Assembly (NCBI GenBank): GCA_029834535.1
Contig: JAQMWT010000194.1
Location: forward strand, 1 to 31,221
DNA from: Chrysophaeum taylorii
Lineage: Eukaryota; Sar; Pelagophyceae; Pelagomonadales; Pelagomonadaceae
Length of the DNA: 31,221 nt
Direction of reading: 5' to 3'
Both the position numbers and the translations under genes were made by a program. The notes under the pieces are model-generated. The model had not been told where the DNA came from. It saw nothing but the letters and a program-made list of their open reading frames with translations, and did not search any database. Below are positions 1 to 6,568 of this stretch, one piece after another. Positions within the stretch are counted from its first letter, which is position 1. Each line of letters begins with the position of its first letter.

Positions 1-36
1 TGTTGTGTACTTCGTTCAAATTGCATGTGCGAGGAT

Positions 37-131
37 TTCCCCGAGGCGGCGGCATGGGTAGGGGCGGTGAGGGCACAGCGAGCCCGGCCTATAGGTGGCG
101 ATCCCCCACCTGCGGTAGATGCGGCGAGTTT
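37..131 (+). repeat. dispersed repeat, partner of 5663-5759
   Basis: About 95 bp that recurs in direct orientation at 5663-5759 with a few substitutions and small indels; both copies end in GCGGCGAGTTT. No reading frame in it is recognisable. The right-hand copy ends five bases before the 5' LTR of retrotransposon copy 1, so the element integrated at the edge of this repeat. Family unknown. Confidence 0.75.
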
Positions 132-299
132 AGGCCGCCTTTGCATGGCGTTCAGGATCAGCCCCCGTCTTTTTGGCTGTTGACTTTGCCTTAAAGGGTG
201 TGTGTTTGATCATCAATGTCTGGCTTACTGCGACTCTGATGCACCTACACCAAGGACAGACAAACGTCCGCCCATCAGGCATCTCATACCCACAAACCC

Positions 300-440
300 A
301 CCCGTAGGCATGAAAACACCCACCCATAGCTAGCAGTCGACATTTAGACGAACAAACAATTTTATCCTTAGTAACCACCCACACCCCCTCAGCAGTCGAC
401 GTTTGAACAGACAAACAGACAAACAGACAAGCATCTTGTC
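300..440 (+). repeat. degenerate tandem units with GTCGACATTT / GACAAACAAAC core
   Basis: Two imperfect units share the order CCCACCC, then AGCAGTCGACATTT or AGCAGTCGACGTTT, then runs of GACAAAC. The same unit recurs at 1295-1570, once at 2525-2545 and in reverse at 5413-5480, so this is a dispersed minisatellite-like family. Minus-strand ORFs through it repeat the peptide FKCRLLRGG, which is a consequence of the tandem DNA and not evidence for a gene. Confidence 0.6.
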
Positions 441-1067
441 GATTAGATTGGGACAGTAAGGCCGTCGGACCGGCGGGGCAAGCCCCCAGAACCTGAGGCT
501 GCCCCCAAACCCTGAGGGCCTGCCCCAAACCCCGGACACCCGGACCCCCCACGGCCTCGAGGGCCGTCGCGTCTCGGGAGCCGACCACAAACGCCGTCGC
601 ACGCCGTGGAAATTCTGTCTTTTCGGTTCTTGAAGATTTCTGCGCAATTTTTCGTTCTTGGGTTAGGGTGGGTACCCTTTTCCTTGCTTTCCGTTGCGCG
701 AAGCGTTCTGGGGGTTAGCGTTATGCCTGTTTATTTTCGGCTTTGCGTTTTTTGCGGATGGACTATGTGATGGCCGAGGGCCGCTTTTAATGGAGTATTT
801 CCTTATAGACAATGTTTTTGGTGTAGGCGCCGGGGTGGCGGCGGGCGTACTGAGAAGGAGGGCGTGGCGCATAATCCATAGATAGCGGACGCGCCGTCGC
901 AGTCGACGGTCCAGAGGTTCTCGCGGCGAGGACGGCCGCTGCGGGAAGAGCGAGGCGTGGCCGCGGAAGCGGGCTTCGCCGTAGAGGCGAGCGGGAGGTC
1001 TTCGTCTTCTTCTTCTCCGTCGGCGATGGCCAGGCGCGGCCACGGGCGGTCGTCGTGGGCGCGCGGG
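441..1067. other. no recognisable gene
   Basis: GC-rich sequence with overlapping ORFs on both strands (for example minus 663-1043 and plus 957-1337) that are arginine-, proline- or serine-rich, as expected of open frames in high-GC noncoding DNA. A short tandem pair of CTGAGG/CTGCCCCAAACC units lies near 490-532. I see no domain, RNA gene or clear element end here. Confidence 0.4.
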
Positions 1068-1246
1068 CGCGCCAAGGATACAGGTTGGAGGAGCCTCGGT
1101 GACGACGATCGATCATGTGTCTGTACATTCAGTGGCCGTGCGACGGGTGAGGTTGCAGACTTAGCTCGCGATCAAAGTCAGCATGCCGTTGGTTGTCAGG
1201 GAGTCGAAAACTCGACTGTAAAGAGCGAGGCGTCGTCTTCCGACCC
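1068..1246 (-). pseudogene. Pif1/Helitron-type helicase fragment, short minus copy
   Basis: The reverse complement closely matches the middle of the plus-strand helicase fragment at about 1795-1985. It covers the region that in the longer copies leads into the N-G-T-R and VVTEAPP peptides. It has no continuous frame and is only about 180 bp. With 1616-2205 it forms an inverted pair around a foldback spacer (1250-1614). Assignment rests on similarity to the longer copies, which carry the diagnostic helicase motifs. Confidence 0.6.
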
Positions 1247-1249
1247 AAC

Positions 1250-1614
1250 GGCTGGCTCGTGGGCCTACATGATCCTTACCCTAAATCGAGGGACAACCCA
1301 CCCACATCCTTCATGCTCCCCACACACCCCCTCTTAGCAGTCGACATTTAAAGACAAACAAACAAACCCACCCATGCGCTGGTGCCCACACCCGCAACAT
1401 TGAGCGTTTAAAGACAAACAAACAAACAAACAAACAGACAAACCCACCACGTAAACTCATAGTCCCCACACACCCGCCAGCGCTTGATCGACGTTTAAAG
1501 ACAGACAAATCTGTTTGTTTGTTTGTTTGTTTGTCTGTCTGCCTGTCATTAAATGTCGACTGCTGTCTGTCCCTCGATTTAGGGTAAGGATCAGGTAGGC
1601 GCGAGAGCCAGACA
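1250..1614. repeat. foldback structure with inverted arms
   Basis: 1270-1295 is an exact 26-bp reverse complement of 1568-1593. The similarity continues outward with mismatches over roughly another 20 bp (GTAGGC...GAGCCAG on both sides). The spacer of about 270 bp is filled by TCGACATTT/GACAAAC repeat units. This could be a small foldback transposon or an inverted duplication left by rearrangement. No transposase is visible. Confidence 0.65.
1295..1570 (+). repeat. minisatellite array, GTCGACATTTAAAGACAAAC units, with (GTTT)n
   Basis: At least three units of about 65-85 bp share a (G/C)GACATTTAAAGACAAACAAAC core and a C-rich CCCCACACACCC segment. They are followed by a reversed unit beginning with a (GTTT)n run at about 1510-1535. 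1295-1355 is matched in inverted orientation at 5415-5476. No coding content is supported. Confidence 0.65.
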
Positions 1615-1615
1615 G

Positions 1616-2205
1616 TGATCCTCAAAGCCGTCTACGGCGACCTCGCAGACTATTTCCACGACCCGCGGCGGCTCTTTCAGCGCGCCATTCTCACGCCCCG
1701 TCGAAACGATGTTGTCGATGCTGACAACGCGCGCATGACCGCGGCCTTTTTTTCCCGGAGACGAGGCGTCGGAGTTCTTTTCGGCCGACTAGGTTGGGTC
1801 GGAAGACGACGCCTCGCTCTCAAGAGTCGAGTTTTGAACTCCCTGACAACCAACGGTATGCTGACTTTGATCGCGAGCTCAAAGTCTTCGCAACCTCGAC
1901 CCGTCGCACGGCCACGGCAACGGTACCAGATACATGATCGATCGTGTCGTTGTCACCGAGGCTCCTCCAACCTGTATCCCTTAAGGCCCGCCGACGCCAA
2001 ACGATCAACAAGAGCCAGAGGCAGACCCCCCGCGAGGTCGGCGTCCTCTTTCCCAAGCCCGTCTTCTGCCACGTCCAGCTCTACGTGGCTCTCTGTCGAT
2101 CGGCATCTCCGAGGATATACTCATCTGGGTCGACGACTCCACCCTACCCCACACGTGCTGCGCAATACCGATAAGCCCGCTCCCGGCGTCTACACGCGCA
2201 CTATA
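1616..2205 (+). pseudogene. decayed Pif1/Helitron-type helicase C-terminal fragment
   Basis: Peptides of the Pif1-like helicase family (including Helitron Rep-helicases) appear in order but in different frames. VYGDLADYFHDP and RAILTPRRNDVVDADNARM match the family segment usually read as RAILxPxNxxVxxIN. A GNGTR peptide near 1915 matches the family LCNGTRL motif. TINKSQ near 2001 and PVFCHVQLYVALCR match TINKSQGQT and PVFSHGQLYVALSR. About nine residues between RRQ and TINKSQ are missing relative to the usual RRQFP...TINKSQ. Frameshifts and stops make it nonfunctional. An inverted copy lies at 18722-19307. Whether the source was a Helitron or another Pif1-helicase element cannot be decided without the Rep domain, which is absent. 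Confidence 0.8.
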
Positions 2206-2530
2206 GGTGAACTTTACTGGGACCACGTGAACTTACTGGGGTTTGAGATTGGGACTAGGTGAACTGAGTGACCAGGTGAAACTGGGACCAAGTGAACATA
2301 CTGGGGTTTTTAGAGTAAAGGGTTTTTTGAGTAAACTCAAAGGTTGGCGGCGCGTGCGGATCAAAGCAGCTTAGATTGGCGGAGGCGAGAGCGACGAGCT
2401 CAAAGGAGTTGGTGTGAGCTAGGTGAACTTACTGACCAGGTGACCTTATATGAAACTTACTGAGACCAGACCTGAACTTACTAGGGTTAGAGATTGGGAC
2501 TAGGTGAACTTACTGGCCTGCACTTGTCGA
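2206..2530 (+). repeat. AGGTGAACTTACTGGGACC minisatellite, two blocks
   Basis: Degenerate units of roughly 18-20 bp (AGGTGAACTTACTGGGACC and variants, interspersed with GAGATTGGGACT) lie at about 2206-2315 and 2425-2520. They are separated by a segment containing the palindrome TTTGAGTAAACTCAAA. The whole arrangement directly follows the helicase fragment and recurs inverted at 18372-18721, so helicase remnant and minisatellite belong to one repeat unit. It may be a Helitron 3' region, but I could not identify a terminal CTRR and hairpin. Confidence 0.75.
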
Positions 2531-2667
2531 CATTTAAAGACAAACTTGTTAAGGGTTTATGGTGACCAAACTTATATGGTGGTTGGGAACTTGACTTCCC
2601 CTTACTTTTATCCTACCAACAACCGCAGCCAAAATTTCGTGGTATATTTAGGGCCCAATAATAATAA

Positions 2668-2712
2668 CCTCGGCTGAAAGTATATCTAGTGACGTCACAT
2701 TTAGCGCCGAGG
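2668..2712 (+). promoter_or_regulatory. CRE-like palindrome inside a short inverted repeat upstream of the 630-aa gene
   Basis: TGACGTCA at 2690-2697 is a perfect CRE/ATF (bZIP) site, 16 bases before the ATG at 2714. It is bracketed by CCTCGGC (2668-2674) and GCCGAGG (2706-2712), which are reverse complements. Because it is so close to the start codon it may lie in the 5' UTR or reflect a very short leader. A promoter role is inference. Confidence 0.4.
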
Positions 2713-2713
2713 T

Positions 2714-4606
2714 ATGGGCTGCAAGAAGCGGAGTGGTACGAAGAAGAAGAAGCAGGAAGCTCCTCCGGTGGCGTTCGTGGCGCCCGAGGCGTGGATCACC
2801 GATCGGTTCGCCGGCGCCACCGCCGGCGAGGAGGTCGCCGCGGATGCCGTTGAGGATGCCATCGCGCGCGCGGTCGAGGTGGGCTGCGCCAGACACAAGG
2901 GGCGAGTGTGCGGCGCCTTCGCCGTGGTCGAGGCCGTCGCGTCGGTGTGGCAGGTCCTGGGGAGCACCGTGCTCCTTGGTCGCGAGAGGACACCTTTGGA
3001 AGACGTAGCGATGCCGGAAGAAGCGGAAGCGCGAGAGATTGACGCGGGCGCGGCGCTGCAACACCATGGCAAAGCCCAGCGCCGCCTCGCGCGGCCAGTG
3101 ACAAACGAGCGACGGCCGAGGCCGCCGTCGGGCAGGAGCGAGGGGTGCGTGGACCCGCGGCTACCTCGCGCGCCGAGCGAGGCGAGACGTCGCCAGCTTT
3201 TTGACTTGGCGGACGCGCGACGCCGAGGGACCATCACCGCCGAGGAGTTCCACGCGTGGCTGACGCTCCAGGGGGGGATCTCCCTAAGCGAGGTGAAGAA
3301 GCTTGTGCAGGGGGCGCAAAAAATTGACCGCGAGACGTTCGCGGAAGTCCTGGCCGAGCTCGAGGCAGCCAACCCCGACAAGTGGGGCGTCGACGAGCGT
3401 TTGTGCGTATTCGCGTTGCCACAACCGCACGTCGATCTCGCCGCCGTCAAGGCCGACAGGGAACTCCGGGAGATCCTCCAGAACGCCCGCGAGAGCCAGC
3501 ATGTGCTGTCGGCGAAAAACCGTTTCTCGCAGCTCGCCAAGGAGAACGGCAACGAGTGTTGGGGTCGTCACGAGACCAAGGTCGTGGGCGCATTGTTGGG
3601 GACCCAAGTCCAGCCAGACGACCGGCTGCAGGGCATCGCGGCCCAAGTGAAAATCGTTAGTCCGAGCCGCAAGACGAGTCTGCGGCCCGCCTCGGCAGCG
3701 ACCAAATCCGACGCGACCTTCTCGCCCAAGCACGGGGGAAGCCGGGCGTCGACGTCCCGCGCGTCCACGTCGACCACGCCCATCCGGGGGCTCGCGTGCT
3801 CGAGGTCAGCGCCGTCCGTGCGCTTCCTTACGACCGGCGAGGAGGACGTCGTCGTCTTCCGCCCGCGCCGCGTCGACCAGACGTCTCTGGTCGAAAATCA
3901 CGCCTTCGTCCCGGCGCCCGGAGTCTCGGCGACCGACAAGATCGGTCGCCACAACACGAGGGTCCTCGTCCGGGGTGGGCCCGTTTGGCCCCACGACCCC
4001 AATCACATGACACGCCAGGCCTACGAAGATCTGATGCGACCCGCGACGGCGCCTGTCGAGCGGGAGGAACGAGACGAGCGCGTCCTCGCGCCCTGCCGGC
4101 GCCTCCGACAGACCTTGTTGAGGCGCGCCGACGACGACGAGGAGTGCACCGTCTTCGTCACGCCGCAGCACAGACACCTCGCTGCCGATCTGGGAAATTT
4201 GGACGACTTCGACGGGACTCCCCCCGCCTTCAAAGGGGCGGCGCAACTCTGCTCCGTGCTCGGATCCTCTTCATCGGCTCTCCCCACCGTTGACGACGAC
4301 CTCGCCGCGCTTGACCAGCTGGAAGCCGACTCCATCCGCGAACTTAGAGGGGAGAATGCCCTTGGCGGCGTTCATAGCCTCTCTGCCTTACCCGCGCAAC
4401 GACGCACCCTGCGTCTTAAGGCCCATTCCCTCGCCGGCCACATTGTCCGGCAGAGAACCGCGCCTTTCGGCAAAACAGCAATGGCCCACCAACGCCAGGC
4501 GCACCGACACACTCTCGATATCCTGCGCCAGAGATCGAGATCGAGATCGAGATCGAGATCTCTCCTCTTTTCCAAAGGGGGAGATACTCCGACACCCCCC
4601 TCATAA
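2714..4606 (+). CDS. uncharacterised 630-aa protein with degenerate EF-hand and SR-repeat tail
   Basis: A single uninterrupted GC-rich frame of 630 codons from ATG to TAA, with base use unlike the neighbouring transposons, so it is probably a host gene. The N-terminus begins M-G-C followed by a lysine-rich stretch, a possible acylation site if the initiator Met is removed. Residues about 160-183 form an EF-hand-like helix-loop-helix. Its 12-residue loop starts at D167 and ends at E178 with G and I at positions 6 and 8, but Arg replaces the usual acidic residues at positions 3 and 5, so calcium binding is doubtful. A second half-hand (KIDRETFAEVL) follows near residue 205. The middle is Ser/Thr/Ala/Arg-rich and probably disordered. 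The C-terminus has an RSRSRSRSRS run coded by a GATCGA microsatellite. I do not recognise the family. A complete intronless gene is likely, function unknown. Confidence 0.7.
   Translation: MGCKKRSGTKKKKQEAPPVAFVAPEAWITDRFAGATAGEEVAADAVEDAIARAVEVGCARHKGRVCGAFAVVEAVASVWQVLGSTVLLGRERTPLEDVAMPEEAEAREIDAGAALQHHGKAQRRLARPVTNERRPRPPSGRSEGCVDPRLPRAPSEARRRQLFDLADARRRGTITAEEFHAWLTLQGGISLSEVKKLVQGAQKIDRETFAEVLAELEAANPDKWGVDERLCVFALPQPHVDLAAVKADRELREILQNARESQHVLSAKNRFSQLAKENGNECWGRHETKVVGALLGTQVQPDDRLQGIAAQVKIVSPSRKTSLRPASAATKSDATFSPKHGGSRASTSRASTSTTPIRGLACSRSAPSVRFLTTGEEDVVVFRPRRVDQTSLVENHAFVPAPGVSATDKIGRHNTRVLVRGGPVWPHDPNHMTRQAYEDLMRPATAPVEREERDERVLAPCRRLRQTLLRRADDDEECTVFVTPQHRHLAADLGNLDDFDGTPPAFKGAAQLCSVLGSSSSALPTVDDDLAALDQLEADSIRELRGENALGGVHSLSALPAQRRTLRLKAHSLAGHIVRQRTAPFGKTAMAHQRQAHRHTLDILRQRSRSRSRSRSLLFSKGGDTPTPPS
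4531..4561 (+). repeat. GATCGA hexanucleotide microsatellite inside the CDS
   Basis: Five tandem GAGATC/GATCGA units in frame with the 630-aa gene encode alternating Arg-Ser. The unit length is a multiple of three, so expansion or contraction changes the RS tail without shifting the frame. Confidence 0.85.
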
Positions 4607-4779
4607 TAATTGCCGTGTCGACGGATCAAGCGTGCCAATCGACCGATCACGCAGTCAACTAGTAACAGCTTCTTGAACATAAAGTCAATCAAGCAAGCCG
4701 GCAGCAAAATAATCGCGGGCCATTGCGCTTCCATAGACGGGTCCGCTTCGAGTCAAGAATCGCGACGAGTGGAGTCCCG

Positions 4780-5057
4780 GCGTAGGTTGGCACCTATTCG
4801 CCTCCCGGGCGGGCCGGTTGGCAGCCGGAACGTTCGCAGTGGGTCGGGGTATGGCCGGGGGGTGAAGACGGAAGGTTATCGACGAGCTGGTTGTCAGTCA
4901 CATCGCGGTCTCCTCGTCGCATGGCGACAAGCTTGATGGTCACTCTCCGCCGACCGACCTTTCGGCGCTCCTCGTCTACAGGCCCGTGATTCCGGACTGG
5001 CTCCTGTCGGTCCGGCCTGGCTCCCATGCTCGGGAGAGGTCTGAAGTTAGTTAGTTT
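4780..5057 (+). mobile_element. SINE-like short interspersed element, copy A
   Basis: 278 bp that recur at 20255-20541 with only about five substitutions outside the tail. It starts GCGTAGGTTGGCACC and ends in a short TTAG-type tail (AAGTTAGTTAGTTT). It is flanked by an 11-bp direct repeat GTGGAGTCCCG at 4769-4779 and 5058-5068, a credible target-site duplication. A simple-repeat 3' tail plus variable-length duplication fits target-primed retroposition by a LINE, as for SINEs. I cannot see convincing pol III A and B boxes. A related GTGAGTGGAGTTCCGG just downstream means the flanking repeat could partly be local tandem sequence. Confidence 0.65.
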
Positions 5058-5068
5058 GTGGAGTCCCG

Positions 5069-5412
5069 CTAGAAATCTCGCGGTGAGTGGAGTTCCGGGA
5101 TCTCTCTATCCCTCCCTCCCTCCCTCCCTCCCTCCCTCCAGAAACGTCCGTTTGAAAACATCTTCTCCCTGCCGCCTTGACCCTTAGGAACCATTACAGC
5201 TTATGATCCTTGGCGAGGACGAGAAGCGCTTGGGCCTCACGTCCTGCTTCGGCGCTGTACACCCTTGGGGTGTCTTGCTGTTGGAAACTTCGAATCGAGA
5301 CACGAAGATTAGGCACTGTTTTTGTATTGAGACTGCTAAGTCGAGCTAACCCGAACGCTGATTGGTACTTAGCTCCGCATGACACGTTAGAAAGCATCAC
5401 CATCGACCACTG
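5069..5412. other. intergenic, (CCCT)n microsatellite, no gene seen
   Basis: Contains a CCCT run at about 5107-5140. The rest (5141-5412) carries small overlapping ORFs of under 70 codons on both strands with no recognisable features. Confidence 0.6.
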
Positions 5413-5480
5413 AGTCTTTAAATGTCGACTGCTAAGAGGGGGGTGTGTGTGGGGAGCATGAAGGATGTGGGTGGGTTTGT
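5413..5480 (-). repeat. inverted copy of the 1295-1355 repeat unit
   Basis: The reverse complement of 5415-5476 matches 1295-1355 almost exactly, including the AGCAGTCGACATTTAAAGAC core and the CTCCCCACACACCCC segment. It is an isolated unit of the family seen at 300-440 and 1295-1570. Confidence 0.75.
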
Positions 5481-5662
5481 GGGGTAGGAGGGATGTGCCT
5501 GACGGGCGGAGATAAGTACGCGGGACCTAGTCGGGGTCATCGCCGAGTCGTGGGGCAGGCGAAGAGAGGGCGGGCCCCGCCCGTAGGTCGTACGCATGCT
5601 GCCGCCGGACGTATGTGCGACGAAGGGTGACGTCCTGCTGGGATCGGGCGGCCTGGGTGGTG
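5481..5662. other. short intergenic stretch, nothing recognised
   Basis: GC-rich sequence between two repeats. The minus-strand ORF 5527-5775 runs through it and into the 5' LTR, which argues against it being a conserved gene. Confidence 0.4.
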
Positions 5663-5759
5663 TTCCCCGAGGCGGCGACATGGGTGAGGGCGGCGAGGGC
5701 ACAGAGAGCCCGGCCTAATGCGATGGCGATCTCCCACTCGCGGTAGATGCGGCGAGTTT
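5663..5759 (+). repeat. dispersed repeat, partner of 37-131
   Basis: Direct copy of the repeat at 37-131, interrupted on its right by insertion of retrotransposon copy 1 five bases later. After the 3' LTR, at 14978, I do not see the continuation found beyond 131 in the left copy. Confidence 0.75.
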
Positions 5760-5764
5760 GGGGC

Positions 5765-6103
5765 TGTGGCGGCAACTCCCGCTTTCTAAGGCTTACCCCT
5801 CTTCTAGCCCCCCCCCCTTATCAGGCGCACCCTACTCCGTTCTGATGATGTCAGTGTTCTCTACGACACCATCTTCCTTTTCCGTGACGTGCGTCACCCT
5901 GATTTCTGTTTTTCGATATATCCTTGATCATAAAGCAACAGCCGATCCTCAAGTTGTGAGGACCAGGCACGGAAGTTGTTTGTGGTCGTGTGGCGGGAGA
6001 ACGGCCATCCTCGTCCAGTGACCCCACCAAGGGCACGGACGCGATCGGCGAGCCAGGATTCGAAGGCACGCCAGGTAGCCCCTAAAATTCTCCTTACGCC
6101 ACA
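5765..6103 (+). repeat. 5' LTR of copy 1
   Basis: 339 bp, TGTGGCG...CGCCACA, with the 7-bp ends forming a perfect inverted repeat. It differs from the 3' LTR (14640-14977) by eight substitutions, all transitions, plus one C in the poly-C run, giving about 2.4 percent divergence. A TATA-like GATATATCC lies near 5917. The minus-strand ORF through the LTR recurs in all three LTRs simply because the LTR does. Confidence 0.93.
5844..5897 (+). promoter_or_regulatory. LTR inverted repeats with bZIP/CRE-like half sites
   Basis: In the 3' LTR (14718-14747) and in copy 2 (21082-21111), GATGATGTCA and TGACATCATC form a perfect 10-bp inverted repeat around a 10-base loop. In this 5' LTR the right arm carries two C-for-T differences. 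GTGACG-TG-CGTCAC follows at 5884-5897. TGATGTCA/TGACATCA and TGACG are half-site variants of bZIP (CRE-like) elements. The position in the LTR would suit a promoter or enhancer, but an RNA hairpin is an equal alternative. Confidence 0.45.
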
Positions 6104-6105
6104 GG

Positions 6106-6127
6106 TGGTGGAGGAACACGAGATTCG
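6106..6127 (+). other. primer-binding site (tRNA 3' end complement), mutated
   Basis: Starts TGG two bases after the LTR, as expected for priming by the CCA end of a tRNA. Copy 2 (21344-21365) preserves the ideal geometry. This copy has AACAC where copy 2 has TAT or similar, and is one base out of register, so priming would be impaired. The tRNA species is not identified. Confidence 0.7.
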
Positions 6128-6154
6128 AGCGACTATATCGGTCGCAGCGAACTA

Positions 6155-6475
6155 GTGCATCTTGCATTCTCTACACGGTCCGGACAAGCCGTGCGCGCCC
6201 AGATCAAGCGCGCCGACAAGGAATTCCAGAAGGACCATTGCCGTGGGAAAGTTCCCCGGCCGGATACGTTAGTCGTCGGAAGTGACGACGCGCGATTCGG
6301 TGCTAACCGACGTGCAACCCGGGTACCGCTGCCGCAGGCGATCGGAGTGAGATCGCAACTCATGGATAAGGCATTGTTTGCCGGGCAGAGACGAGTTCTG
6401 CCGCCCACCGGACTGATAGATTTGTCTGTGGAAGACGCACGCAACGACGATATTACGCGTGTCGTGGACGATTAG
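6155..6475 (+). CDS. leader ORF upstream of gag, ends in conserved TAG
   Basis: An open frame of 106 codons beginning at a GTG (no early ATG; the first in-frame ATG is near 6361), basic in its first half, ending TAG at 6473-6475. It lies in the same frame as gag, and no other stop separates it from the acidic Gag N-terminus. Copy 2 carries the same TAG, but lost one G upstream, so its frame ends early at 21652. It could be the true N-terminus of Gag reached by readthrough, a short upstream ORF, or untranslated leader that happens to be open. No domain recognised. Confidence 0.35.
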   Translation: MHLAFSTRSGQAVRAQIKRADKEFQKDHCRGKVPRPDTLVVGSDDARFGANRRATRVPLPQAIGVRSQLMDKALFAGQRRVLPPTGLIDLSVEDARNDDITRVVDD

Positions 6476-6568
6476 AAGTTCCATAGTCGAAGGAGCACGA
6501 GAACGACGACGACTCAACCATTTTGGACCCGCTCTGATCTCGGCCGACTAGAACGAGCCAGAGTCGAT

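Noticed and set aside
130..588. Minus-strand ORF with several Cys residues resembling a zinc finger
   Set aside because: It runs through the GACAAAC/GTCGACATTT repeat units, and its peptide echoes the tandem DNA; cysteine spacing is not that of a known finger.
655..672. Telomere-like GGGTTAGGGTGGG
   Set aside because: A single occurrence with no tandem array; not a telomere or interstitial telomeric repeat.
4794..5027. 77-codon minus-strand ORF conserved in both SINE-like copies
   Set aside because: The copies are 98 percent identical, so an open frame in both carries no evidence of coding.
5194..5403. Small minus-strand ORF in the intergenic region
   Set aside because: Overlapped by an equally long plus-strand ORF, with no start context or domain.
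5851..6069. Minus-strand ORF seen three times (also 14743-14943 and 21107-21307)
   Set aside because: It recurs only because it lies in the LTR; no domain.
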